Below, one piece after another: positions 50,804 through 59,325 of a stretch of DNA of 59,798 nt. The DNA is taken from the NCBI GenBank assembly GCA_903865745.1, contig CAIPKV010000064.1, forward strand, positions 1-59,798. Direction: 5' to 3'. Under the pieces are notes generated by a model. That model made no database searches, was not told the DNA's origin, and was given only the letters and a program-made list of their open reading frames with translations. Both the position numbers and the translations under genes were made by a program. Source of the stretch: an uncultured Verrucomicrobia subdivision 3 bacterium (GTDB lineage Bacteria > Verrucomicrobiota > Verrucomicrobiia > Limisphaerales > UBA11358). Each line of letters opens with the position of its first letter. The stretch's first letter is position 1.

Positions 50804-51736
50804 ATGCTCGAAGATCGCGATTACATGAGACAGCCGGAATACCGTGAACCGCGCTGGACTCCGAAATTTAATTTCCAATGGTCATGGACCGTGGCGCTGC
50901 TGGCGGCTTATGCGGCGGTATTCATCACCGGGCTCATTGTTCAACACTTCTCTCCGCGCAACATTTTCTTCTTTAGTCATCCGGTCATAACCAAGGATGG
51001 TCTGGAACTGTTTCCGGGTTATCTGCCGTTGAGCGTGGAGGGACTACAACATGGCTACCTCTGGCAGTTGGTGACGTATCAGTTCATGCACGCCAGCCTG
51101 ATGCATATCGTGCTGAATAGTTGGGTGATTTATATGTTTGGGCGCGAGATGGAGAGCATGCTCGGTGGTAAGAAATTTCTCGCGCTGGTATTTTCTAGTG
51201 GGATTGTTGGCGGGGTGTTTCAAGTGCTCGTGGCGTGGATTTGGCCGCAATACTTTGGCGGCCCCGTGGTTGGTGCGTCCGCGTGCGCGTTCGGGTTGGT
51301 CGCCGCATATGCGATGATGTTCCCCGAACGTGAGCTGACGATGCTGATTTTCTTCGTCATCCCCATCCAGATGCGGGCGAAGATGCTGCTCATCGGTTCG
51401 GCAGTGCTGGCGCTGACGGGTTTTGCTTTTCCGAATATAATAATGCCTGGGGTGGCTCACGCCGCGCATCTTGGCGGTATGGCGATGGGCTGGTTCTTCG
51501 TGCGGAAAATTATGCAAGGCGACTGGTCGCGCTTGGAAGGTGCACTTAGACCGGTAGAAAAAGTTTTGCCGCGACGCCCGAAACTGGAGACCCTGGAGAA
51601 ACAATCACCCGCTGACTTTGTGGCTAGCGAGGTGGATCCCATTCTTGACAAGATTTCCGCGCACGGCATTCAGAGTCTCACGACACGGGAACGCGAAATC
51701 CTCGAAACGGCACGCAAGCACATCCGCCGTTCTTGA
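50804..51736 (+). CDS. Rhomboid-family intramembrane serine protease
   Basis: 310 aa with six or so membrane helices after a short cytoplasmic N-terminus. FMHASLMHIVLNSWVIYMFG holds the conserved HxxxN of helix 2. The catalytic Ser is S159 in VGASACAFG, and the His is in VAHAAHLGG (H219/H222). The GxSx form is normal. A soluble C-terminal tail (residues about 240-310, DKISAHGIQSLTTREREILE) is typical of many bacterial rhomboids. Substrates are unknown. It overlaps the next gene by 4 nt. Confidence 0.93.
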   Translation: MLEDRDYMRQPEYREPRWTPKFNFQWSWTVALLAAYAAVFITGLIVQHFSPRNIFFFSHPVITKDGLELFPGYLPLSVEGLQHGYLWQLVTYQFMHASLMHIVLNSWVIYMFGREMESMLGGKKFLALVFSSGIVGGVFQVLVAWIWPQYFGGPVVGASACAFGLVAAYAMMFPERELTMLIFFVIPIQMRAKMLLIGSAVLALTGFAFPNIIMPGVAHAAHLGGMAMGWFFVRKIMQGDWSRLEGALRPVEKVLPRRPKLETLEKQSPADFVASEVDPILDKISAHGIQSLTTREREILETARKHIRRS

Positions 51737-52722
51737 ATCCAAACTCTGCCACCCCCGCCGGTCAGCGCCGCCGCGCCATGCGGATGCTCGTTTTTTGTAC
51801 GACATTATGGGCGCTAAGTTTTCCCGCGATGAAAGCGCTGGCGCTCACCCAGCAAAAGCTTTTACCACAGACGGGGAGTTGGTTTTTTAGCTCCTTAAGC
51901 GTTACGTATCGATTTGGGGTAGCGGGTTTGTTGCTGTTGCCCTTCGCCTGGCGCGAACTGCGAACCTTGCGACGGCGCGAAGTCGAGCAGGGGCTGGTAC
52001 TCGCACTGTTTGGTGGCGTTGGAATTTTATTTCAGATGGACGGTCTGGCCTACACCTCTGCGTCTACGTCGGCATTTCTCACGCAGGGCTACTGCATATT
52101 TATTCCGCTCTGGCTGGCGTTGGTGCATCGGCAATGGCCATCGGGGAAAACTTTTTTGTGCATCGCGCTCGTCGTGGCGGGAGTTGCGGTGCTGGCGGAA
52201 ATTAATTTTCATTCACTCCGGCTCGGGCGCGGCGAAATCGAGACGCTGCTCGCCTCCTTCCTATTTACGGGCCAGATACTGGGACTCAATCATCCGCGTT
52301 ACGCGGACAACCGCACGCTGGCTTTTACGCTCGTGATGTTACTGGGCACGGCGTTGGTAAGTATCCCGTTTGTGTTGACTACCGCGCCGAATGCGGCGGC
52401 TTTGATTGGCGCGTATGTGTCGCCAGCGGCATGCGGCTTTCAGGCCATCATCACTTTATTTTGCACGCTGGCGGCGTTTTTGGTGATGAACGTCTGGCAG
52501 CGCCACGTCACCGCGACCGAGGCGGGCTTGATTTATTGTGCAGAACCGGTGTTTGCGAGTTTGCTGGCGTTGTTTTTGCCGGGAATCTTTTCAGTCTGGG
52601 CGAACATCAACTATCCGAATGAAACGCTTACTACCAAACTACTCCTTGGTGGCGGCCTGATTACGGCGGCCAACATCCTGTTGCAGTCGCGCTGGCTGGA
52701 AGCGGGGCCTACGAAATCATAG
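51733..52722 (+). CDS. DMT-superfamily (EamA) transporter
   Basis: Up to 329 aa. TTG at 51733 overlaps the rhomboid stop (TTGA), but the ATG at 51778 (MRMLVFCTTLWALSFPAMKA) is an equally good start directly at the first helix. Ten membrane helices in two EamA repeats. FQMDGLAYTSASTSAFLTQG and AGLIYCAEPVFASLLALFLPG are family hallmarks. Probably a drug or metabolite exporter; the substrate is unknown. Confidence 0.87.
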   Translation: MNPNSATPAGQRRRAMRMLVFCTTLWALSFPAMKALALTQQKLLPQTGSWFFSSLSVTYRFGVAGLLLLPFAWRELRTLRRREVEQGLVLALFGGVGILFQMDGLAYTSASTSAFLTQGYCIFIPLWLALVHRQWPSGKTFLCIALVVAGVAVLAEINFHSLRLGRGEIETLLASFLFTGQILGLNHPRYADNRTLAFTLVMLLGTALVSIPFVLTTAPNAAALIGAYVSPAACGFQAIITLFCTLAAFLVMNVWQRHVTATEAGLIYCAEPVFASLLALFLPGIFSVWANINYPNETLTTKLLLGGGLITAANILLQSRWLEAGPTKS

Positions 52723-52891
52723 TCGGTTTAATCTCGATTTATACTTCCAGCAGTCAGTTGTTTGATGGTAATTTCAGATAACTTTTTTTGAACGTTTTTA
52801 CGGTTAAATGTCAAAAAAATCATCAATTCATTAAAATGCTTGGAAACATAGTCGCTTGATAGATTGAGCGTCTTACAGACCTACGGCTGAC

Positions 52892-53833
52892 ATGATAAAA
52901 GTTGAAAACCTGACAAAACAATTTGGAAACAAGCGGGCGGTGGACGGGATTTCTTTCTCGGTAGAGCGTGGCGAAGTACTTGGTTTCCTCGGCCCTAACG
53001 GTGCGGGTAAATCTACTACCATGCGAATGATTACCGGCTATCTGCCCCCGACCAAAGGGAATATCACCGTAGGTGGTTACGACATAGTGGAGCAGCCGAT
53101 TTCTGCCAAGAAGTTGATTGGCTACCTGCCAGAAAACGCTCCCGCCTATACCGACATGACGGTGCATGGCTTTTTGGATTTCGCGGCGGAAATCCGGGGC
53201 TTGCGCGGCGATGCCAAAAAATCCGCCATCAATCGCGTCGTGGACCTGTGCTTCCTTAAGTCCGTGCTGCATCAGAATGTGGACACGCTTTCGAAGGGAT
53301 ATCGCCATCGCACCTGTTTTGCGCAGTCCATCATCCATGACCCGGATGTGCTGGTACTTGACGAGCCGACCGATGGTCTGGACCCGAATCAGAAGCACGA
53401 AATCCGCCAACTCATCCGCAAGATGGGCGAGAAAAAAGCTATCATTTTTTCCACGCATATCCTCGAAGAAGTGGACGCGGTGTGTTCGCGGGCCATCATC
53501 ATTGATCGCGGAGCAATCGTCGCGAACGGCACGCCGGCGGAGTTGCGGCGCAAGTCCGAATGGGCTGGCGCGGTGACGTTACGCTTGAACAACGTGGCGG
53601 AAAATGTGGTGCAGCAAAAGCTGAATCAACTGCGCGCCGCGAAAAGAATCTCCACGGCGACTAATGGTAATCGCGTGACTGTGACCGTATTTCCGCGGAC
53701 GGCAGGAGATGGCGATTTGACGCGCGAAGTCATCGAAGCCACGAACGGCTGGCAGGTGGAGGAATTGCGCACGGAAGAGGGGCGGTTGGATGAAGTCTTC
53801 CGCACCATCACCATGCCGGACACCAAAAGCTGA
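52892..53833 (+). CDS. ABC transporter ATPase, GldA-like
   Basis: 313 aa. Walker A GPNGAGKST; Q-loop region GYLPENAPAYTDMTV; signature degenerated to LSKGYRHRTCFAQSI (usually LSGGQ/LSKGxxQR); Walker B VLVLDEPTDGLDPNQ; H-loop FSTHIL. A C-terminal domain follows (ITVTVFPRTAGDG-like VTVTVFPRTAGDGDLTR). It is the first gene of an operon with an ABC-2 permease, a GldG-like auxiliary protein and a DUF4340 protein. In gliding Bacteroidetes GldA/F/G supports motility; in non-gliders its role is unknown. Confidence 0.9.
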   Translation: MIKVENLTKQFGNKRAVDGISFSVERGEVLGFLGPNGAGKSTTMRMITGYLPPTKGNITVGGYDIVEQPISAKKLIGYLPENAPAYTDMTVHGFLDFAAEIRGLRGDAKKSAINRVVDLCFLKSVLHQNVDTLSKGYRHRTCFAQSIIHDPDVLVLDEPTDGLDPNQKHEIRQLIRKMGEKKAIIFSTHILEEVDAVCSRAIIIDRGAIVANGTPAELRRKSEWAGAVTLRLNNVAENVVQQKLNQLRAAKRISTATNGNRVTVTVFPRTAGDGDLTREVIEATNGWQVEELRTEEGRLDEVFRTITMPDTKS

Positions 53834-53860
53834 TTGCAAATTTCAAACCCTGAATTTCAA
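53834..53860. repeat. TTTCAAA short-period repeat bridging stop and start
   Basis: Words GCAAATTTCAAA, CCTG and AATTTCAA fill the whole gap between the ATPase TGA stop and the permease ATG at 53861. Confidence 0.5.
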
Positions 53861-54613
53861 ATGAATCCATTTGGCAACATCAAGACCATCGCGAAGCGGG
53901 AGCTGCGGGCGTATTTCGCCTCGCCGGTGGCGTATGTCTTCATCGTGATCTTTCTGCTATTGAACGGATTTTTCACGTTCATGGTCGGCGGTTTTTTTGA
54001 GCGCGGCGAGGCGTCGCTGGCAAATTCATTTTTCGTCTGGCATCCCTGGTTTTATTTGTTTCTGGTGCCAGCCGTTGGCATGCGCTTGTGGGCGGATGAA
54101 CGCCGCGTTGGCACGTTGGAACTATTGCTGACGATGCCCATCGCACCGTGGGAAGCCATCGTGGGGAAATTCATCGCGTCGTGGTTGTTTCTCGGACTGG
54201 CGTTGGCGCTCACGTTCCCGGTGGTGCTGACGGTGAACCATCTCGGCAGCCCGGACAACGGCGTCATCTTCGCCGCCTACGTCGGGAGTTGGCTGATGGC
54301 GGGGGCGTATCTCGCGGTGAGTTGCATCACGTCGGCCATCACGCGCAGCCAGGTGGTGAGCTTTATTATCTCCGTGGTGGCGTGCCTGTTTTTGATTCTT
54401 GCGGGCTTCCCGCCGGTCATCAATCTGCTGCAAAACCTGACGCACAACTGGCAATGGCTGGTGGACGTCGTCACGTCGTTCAGCGTCATCACACATTTTG
54501 AAGGCTTTCAAAAAGGCGTGCTGGATTCGCGCGATATCATTTTCTTTCTATCGGTAATCGGATTCTCATTGTTCGCCACCAGCGTGATATTGCGCACACA
54601 CCGTACTAATTAA
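53861..54613 (+). CDS. ABC-2 type permease, GldF-like
   Basis: 250 aa from the ATG at 53861 (MNPFGNIKTIAKRELRAYF); a 9-codon upstream extension through the repeat is unlikely. Six membrane helices: VAYVFIVIFLLLNGFFTFMV, FYLFLVPAVGMRLW with WADERRVGTLELLLTMPI (typical ABC-2 coupling helix), then four more. It pairs with the ATPase 5' of it and with the auxiliary protein 14 nt downstream. Confidence 0.92.
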   Translation: MNPFGNIKTIAKRELRAYFASPVAYVFIVIFLLLNGFFTFMVGGFFERGEASLANSFFVWHPWFYLFLVPAVGMRLWADERRVGTLELLLTMPIAPWEAIVGKFIASWLFLGLALALTFPVVLTVNHLGSPDNGVIFAAYVGSWLMAGAYLAVSCITSAITRSQVVSFIISVVACLFLILAGFPPVINLLQNLTHNWQWLVDVVTSFSVITHFEGFQKGVLDSRDIIFFLSVIGFSLFATSVILRTHRTN

Positions 54614-54626
54614 TTTCGGAGGCCAG

Positions 54627-56525
54627 ATGCAAAAGAAGTCGCTTGAAACCATTTTATATTCGTCGGCCGGCATCGTCCTGATGCTGATTGCCATCGTTGC
54701 CGTCAATGTCATCACGGGCGTGAAGCCGGTGCGCGTGGACATGACGCAGGAAAAGGCCTACACACTATCCCCCGGCACCAAGGCCATCCTGCAGAAGCTC
54801 GATACGCCGGTGAAAATCCGTTTCTACTGCACGCAAAGCGAGACGGCCACGCCGGAAACGGTTTACTTGAAAGATTATGCGCGCAAGGTGGAAGACCTGT
54901 TGCACGAATATAAGCAGGTCGCGGGTAAAAATCTGATTATTGAGAAATTCGATCCGCAGCCGGATTCCGATGCGGAAGATTCGGCGAAGCTTGACGGGTT
55001 GGAGGCGCAACCGTTGCAGGGCGAAGGCGCTTTTTATCTCGGCCTCGCTGTGTCGCTGGCGGACGAACGTGTGGCGTTGCCGTTCCTGCAACCGAATCGC
55101 GAGAAACAATTGGAGTACGATATCACGCGCGCCATCGCCCGCGTCTTTACACCGGAGAAGCCGACGGTGGGCATCATGTCCGCGCTGCCGGTGTTTGGTG
55201 AGCCGGGCAATCCGATGATGATGGAGCAGACGGGGCAGCCAGGTGGTACGCCGGCTTGGACGCTGGTTGATCAGTTGAAGCAGGATTTTAATGTGAAGCA
55301 TGTCGAGCTGACGGCGGATAAAATCGACGATGATGTGAACGTGCTGCTGGTCATTCATCCAAAAGACATTTCCGACAAGGCGCAATTCGCGATTGACCAG
55401 TTCGTGCTGCGCGGCGGCAAGTTGATTGCGTTTCTGGATGCGCAATCCGCCATCACCATGCGTCAGCAAAATCCGATGGCGGGCGGCGAAATGAGCGGGG
55501 CTTCGTCATCGCTCGACAAATTGTTGAAAGCCTGGGGCATGCAATTCGACACCAGCAAAGTGGTGGCAGATTTGAATTTTAAGATGCAGTTGCAAGGGCC
55601 GAATGGCCAGCCCACGGAAGCGCCCGCGTTCCTCGCGCTGACGCCGGATGGCATCAACCGCGACGACATTGTGACCAGCCAGATTGATAATCTTTGGCTG
55701 CCGATGTGCGGTGCGTTCACGGGCGAGCCGGCGGCCGGGCTTAAGGAAACCGTGCTGCTCAACAGCACCAAGGAAGCCGAATTGGTGGACAGCTTTATGG
55801 CCGGCATGGGCGGTGACAGCATTCTGAACGGCTTTAAGCCCACGGGCGTGAATTACAAGCTGGCCATTCGCCTGACGGGTAAGTTCAAGACCGCTTTCCC
55901 GGATGGCGCACCGGTTACGGGCACTAACAGCGTGGCTAAAGCGAATGACGCCTTGAAAGAATCCAAAACGGAAACCTCCGTGGTGCTGTTCGGCGATTCC
56001 GATTTGCTGGCCGATGATTTTTCGCTGCGCAAAACCGAAACGCCGTTTGGCACGATGATCAATCCGATGAATGCCAATCTGGATCTGGCGCAAAATCTGG
56101 TCGAGCAGATGGCGGGCGACAATAATCTCATCGGCGTGCGCAGCCGCGCGAGCATGAGCCGGCCGTTCACGCTGATCAAACAGTTGGAGGCCGAGGCGGA
56201 AGCGCGCGGTCAGGCCAAGATTACCGAGTTGCAACAAAGCCTGCAGGAAACCCAGTCGCATTTGAACGACCTGCAGGCGCAGAAGAAGGATAAGGATCAG
56301 CGGTTCATTCTGTCGCCGGAACAGCAAGCGGAGATTGAGAATTTCCGCCAGAAACAGGCGGAGGTCAGCAAGGAATTGAAACAGGCGCAAAAGGATTTGC
56401 GCAAGGAAGTCGTGTCGCTTGAGACGCGGCTGGAGTGGTTGAACATTTTAGCCATGCCGCTGGGGGTGACCATGGCGGGCATCGGCATTGCAGTGATTAA
56501 ACGGAAAAAGACTTCGGCAAAATGA
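54627..56525 (+). CDS. GldG-like ABC transporter auxiliary protein
   Basis: 632 aa. An N-terminal membrane helix (ILYSSAGIVLMLIAIVAVNV) precedes a large periplasmic part with the GldG/ABC_transp_aux fold (VRVDMTQEKAYTLSPGTKAI, VKIRFYCTQSETATPE, DEDALLVIHPKD-like VNVLLVIHPKDIS). A coiled-coil stretch at about 530-600 (ELQQSLQETQSHLNDLQAQK) leads to a C-terminal helix (MPLGVTMAGIGIAVIK). It overlaps the next gene by 4 nt. Its role is structural or in substrate handling for the GldAF exporter. Confidence 0.9.
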   Translation: MQKKSLETILYSSAGIVLMLIAIVAVNVITGVKPVRVDMTQEKAYTLSPGTKAILQKLDTPVKIRFYCTQSETATPETVYLKDYARKVEDLLHEYKQVAGKNLIIEKFDPQPDSDAEDSAKLDGLEAQPLQGEGAFYLGLAVSLADERVALPFLQPNREKQLEYDITRAIARVFTPEKPTVGIMSALPVFGEPGNPMMMEQTGQPGGTPAWTLVDQLKQDFNVKHVELTADKIDDDVNVLLVIHPKDISDKAQFAIDQFVLRGGKLIAFLDAQSAITMRQQNPMAGGEMSGASSSLDKLLKAWGMQFDTSKVVADLNFKMQLQGPNGQPTEAPAFLALTPDGINRDDIVTSQIDNLWLPMCGAFTGEPAAGLKETVLLNSTKEAELVDSFMAGMGGDSILNGFKPTGVNYKLAIRLTGKFKTAFPDGAPVTGTNSVAKANDALKESKTETSVVLFGDSDLLADDFSLRKTETPFGTMINPMNANLDLAQNLVEQMAGDNNLIGVRSRASMSRPFTLIKQLEAEAEARGQAKITELQQSLQETQSHLNDLQAQKKDKDQRFILSPEQQAEIENFRQKQAEVSKELKQAQKDLRKEVVSLETRLEWLNILAMPLGVTMAGIGIAVIKRKKTSAK

Positions 56526-57679
56526 ATCGGAAACAATTCATCATTCTATTGGTATTCGTAGCGATAATTGGTGCCGCCGGCTGGCTGGTTCATCAGCGCA
56601 ATAATAACTCATGGCAAAGCGATGCCGCGGCGATTGGCCAAAAACTGCTGCCGAATCTGGCGGTCAACGACATCGCGCACATCACCATCAAGGCGGGTGC
56701 GGACGAACTCAATCTCGCCAAGCGCGATAATCTTTGGCGCGTGCATGAGCGCGGGGATTATCCGGCGAACTTCTCCCAAATCAGCGATTTGCTGGTGAAG
56801 CTGGCCGGCTTGAAGGTGGCGCAGAGCGAAGACCTCGGGCCGTCGCAGCTTGGCCGGTTCGAATTGCTGCCGCCCGGTTCGGCGGGGAATACCGGCACGC
56901 TCGTGGAGTTGAGGGATGCCAGCGACAAGCTATTAAGTTCGGTGTTGCTGGGCAAAAAGCATTTGAAGCAGCCGGCTGGCAATTCGCAAATGCCCGGCAT
57001 GGGCGACGAGAGTTGGCCGGATGGCCGCTATGTGATGGTTGGTACCGGCGCGAAAACGGTCGAAGTGATATCTGATCCGTTGGACGCGGTGCAGGCCCAG
57101 CCGGAGCAATGGCTGAGCAAAGATTTTCTCACCATCGAAAAGCCGCGCACGGTAGCCGTGCAATTTCCGGAGGCGACCAATTCGTGGAAGCTCATCCGCG
57201 CGTCGGAAACCAATGACTGGCAGTTGGCGGATGCTGCTACGAATGAGCAGCTCGATGCTACCAAGATAGCGAATGTCACGAGCCCATTCAGTTCGGCGAA
57301 TTTCAGCGATGTCGCGCCGCTCACCGCCAGCAATGCGCCGGTGGGCACGACGCTGACCGTCGAGACCTTTGATGGATTTACCTACATCGCTAAGATTGGT
57401 GCAAACGCGAATGGAAATTATCCGGTGGCCATCACAGTCAACGCCAACCTCGCCACCAGCCGCGTGGCTGCCACGGATGAAAAACCCGCCGACAAAGCGC
57501 GGCTCGACCAGGATTTCAAGGCCCGGCAGCAAACGCTTGCCGATAAGCTGGCCCGGGAGAAGTCAGCTGAGGCGTGGGTGTATTTCCTGCCAAGCTACAC
57601 GTTGGAGCCCCAACTCAAGACGCGGAGCCAGCTTTTGGTGGAAGTGAAGAAAGAAACGCCGCCCGCCGCCGCAAAGTAA
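56522..57679 (+). CDS. DUF4340 domain-containing protein
   Basis: 385 aa. One N-terminal membrane helix (QFIILLVFVAIIGAAGWLV), then a periplasmic beta-rich DUF4340 domain (VNDIAHITIKAGADELNLAK, WRVHERGDYPANFSQISDLL, FLTIEKPRTVAVQFPEATNS). DUF4340 proteins follow gldG-like genes across many phyla. The C-terminal region contains a charged helical stretch (ADKARLDQDFKARQQTLADK). Function unknown; probably part of the same envelope complex. Confidence 0.88.
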   Translation: MNRKQFIILLVFVAIIGAAGWLVHQRNNNSWQSDAAAIGQKLLPNLAVNDIAHITIKAGADELNLAKRDNLWRVHERGDYPANFSQISDLLVKLAGLKVAQSEDLGPSQLGRFELLPPGSAGNTGTLVELRDASDKLLSSVLLGKKHLKQPAGNSQMPGMGDESWPDGRYVMVGTGAKTVEVISDPLDAVQAQPEQWLSKDFLTIEKPRTVAVQFPEATNSWKLIRASETNDWQLADAATNEQLDATKIANVTSPFSSANFSDVAPLTASNAPVGTTLTVETFDGFTYIAKIGANANGNYPVAITVNANLATSRVAATDEKPADKARLDQDFKARQQTLADKLAREKSAEAWVYFLPSYTLEPQLKTRSQLLVEVKKETPPAAAK

Positions 57680-58135
57680 CTTTCCACAGTTAGTCCTAAT
57701 AACTCATTACCGGTACGGAATTTTTGCCAAGGTTTTAAGTAATTACAATCTGTTTAACCTTTCGTTTGCCTTAGTCAACGGCGTCTGTAACCGCATCGGT
57801 GAGGATATCGGGACATGATTGTTCGGCGGTAATATGCTAGCATAAATTTAATAAGGGTTGGAGACATTAGCCGGGGCGGAGGACGGGAATTCAAAGTTGT
57901 CTACTTTCTAGATTATCAATATATGGTCGCAGGTACCGGCTGGCCCGCTTTTCTTCAACCTAGTCTCTTTCATGCCTTCACTATAGTAAAATTGTTGGAT
58001 ATTATTGGTCGCGAATAAGATTGGGTGCGTTTCTGTGAGAAAAAACTTCTTAGCACTTAGCCGCGTTTAAGGTCTTCGTAAGACCACTAAAGCTGTCGGG
58101 TGGTCTAATTCCGAATTGTGGCCGTCCGCTTTGAC
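57680..58135. other. 456-nt gene-free region
   Basis: No coding frame supported on either strand. AT-richer than its surroundings. A perfect 12-bp palindrome TATGCTAGCATA is at 57833-57844, and a hairpin GGTCTT-CGT-AAGACC is at 58071-58085, shortly beyond the pit stop codon. It could hold a small RNA or promoter; I cannot decide. Confidence 0.4.
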
Positions 58136-59317
58136 TTAGAGCCAACTGAAAACGTGGGCGAGTTTTACCAGGGCGTAGCCGACGGCGGCGCTGGCTGGCA
58201 AGGTTAACACCCAAGCCCAGAGGATTCGCTCGACGACGTTTAATTTGAGCGCACTAAAACGTTTCGCACAGCCGACGCCCATGATGGAGGTTGTGATGGC
58301 GTGCGTCGTGGATACGGGCATGCCGAAGTGCGCGGCGGTGAACAGCACGGTGGCGCCCGTGGCTTCGGCGGCGAACCCGTGGACGGGATGGAGCTTGGTC
58401 ATCTTGTGGCCGAGGGTCTTGATGATGCGCCAGCCACCGGCAGCGGTGCCGGCACACATGGTCAGCCCGCACAGCACGGTGATCCAGACGGGAATGAATT
58501 GTGCCTTGGGGTCGAGGGCGGGCGGGGTGTAACCGAATTGCAACCACGCGGGCAGATGCGTGATGACCCACGCGACGGGGGGCAGATAACCGGCGGGCGT
58601 GCCTTCGGGCGTTTGCAGCCACGCGAGCCAGCCGGGCGCGGTGAGCAGAAGGCCGGTCTTGGTGGCGACCACGAGGGCGAGCGTGATGATGCCCATGGTT
58701 TTTTGTGCGTCATTGGTGCCGTGCGCGAAGCCCATGTAACCGGCACTGAACAATTGCAGTTTGTTAAAGGTGCGGTTGACGGTGACGGGCCGCCAGTGGC
58801 GCAGCAGAAAATATAACCAGCCCATGAACAGGTAGCCGCCAACGAAGCCGACGAGGGGCGAGGTGATCATGGGGAAGATGATTTTCCAGAGGATGCCTTT
58901 GCCCTCCCACCAATGGTGCTCGCCGGGGATGGACCAGATGATGGCAGACCATTTACCCGAAGCGGCCAGCACGGCGCCGCATAGGCCGCCGACGAGCGCA
59001 TGCGAGGAACTGGACGGCAGCCCGAACCACCACGTGAGGAGGCTCCACACAATGGCCGCGATGAGGGCGCAACACAGCACGGGCATGGTGGCCACTTGGG
59101 CATCCACCAGGCCGCTCGCGATGGTGGCCGCGACGGCGGTGCCAAAGAAGGCGCCGATGAGGTTGGTGACGGCCGCGAGCATCACGGCTTGGCGCGGCGT
59201 CAGGACTTTCGTGGAGACGACGGTGGCGATGGAGTTGGCCGTGTCGTGAAAGCCGTTGATGTAGGTGAACACCAGCGCGATGAAAATGACGAGCAATATT
59301 AGGAGCATACTCCGCAA
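58136..59317 (-). CDS. Inorganic phosphate transporter, PiT family
   Basis: 393 aa with about ten membrane helices. The two PHO4 signatures are present: FTYINGFHDTANSIATVVST at the N-terminus and FAHGTNDAQKTMGIITLAL in the second half. AHFGMPVSTTHAITTSIMGV is also typical. Low-affinity symport of phosphate or metal-phosphate. The DUF47 protein gene lies 8 nt upstream on the same strand, the usual pairing. Confidence 0.95.
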   Translation of the reverse strand: MRSMLLILLVIFIALVFTYINGFHDTANSIATVVSTKVLTPRQAVMLAAVTNLIGAFFGTAVAATIASGLVDAQVATMPVLCCALIAAIVWSLLTWWFGLPSSSSHALVGGLCGAVLAASGKWSAIIWSIPGEHHWWEGKGILWKIIFPMITSPLVGFVGGYLFMGWLYFLLRHWRPVTVNRTFNKLQLFSAGYMGFAHGTNDAQKTMGIITLALVVATKTGLLLTAPGWLAWLQTPEGTPAGYLPPVAWVITHLPAWLQFGYTPPALDPKAQFIPVWITVLCGLTMCAGTAAGGWRIIKTLGHKMTKLHPVHGFAAEATGATVLFTAAHFGMPVSTTHAITTSIMGVGCAKRFSALKLNVVERILWAWVLTLPASAAVGYALVKLAHVFSWL

Positions 59318-59325
59318 TCCGCACT

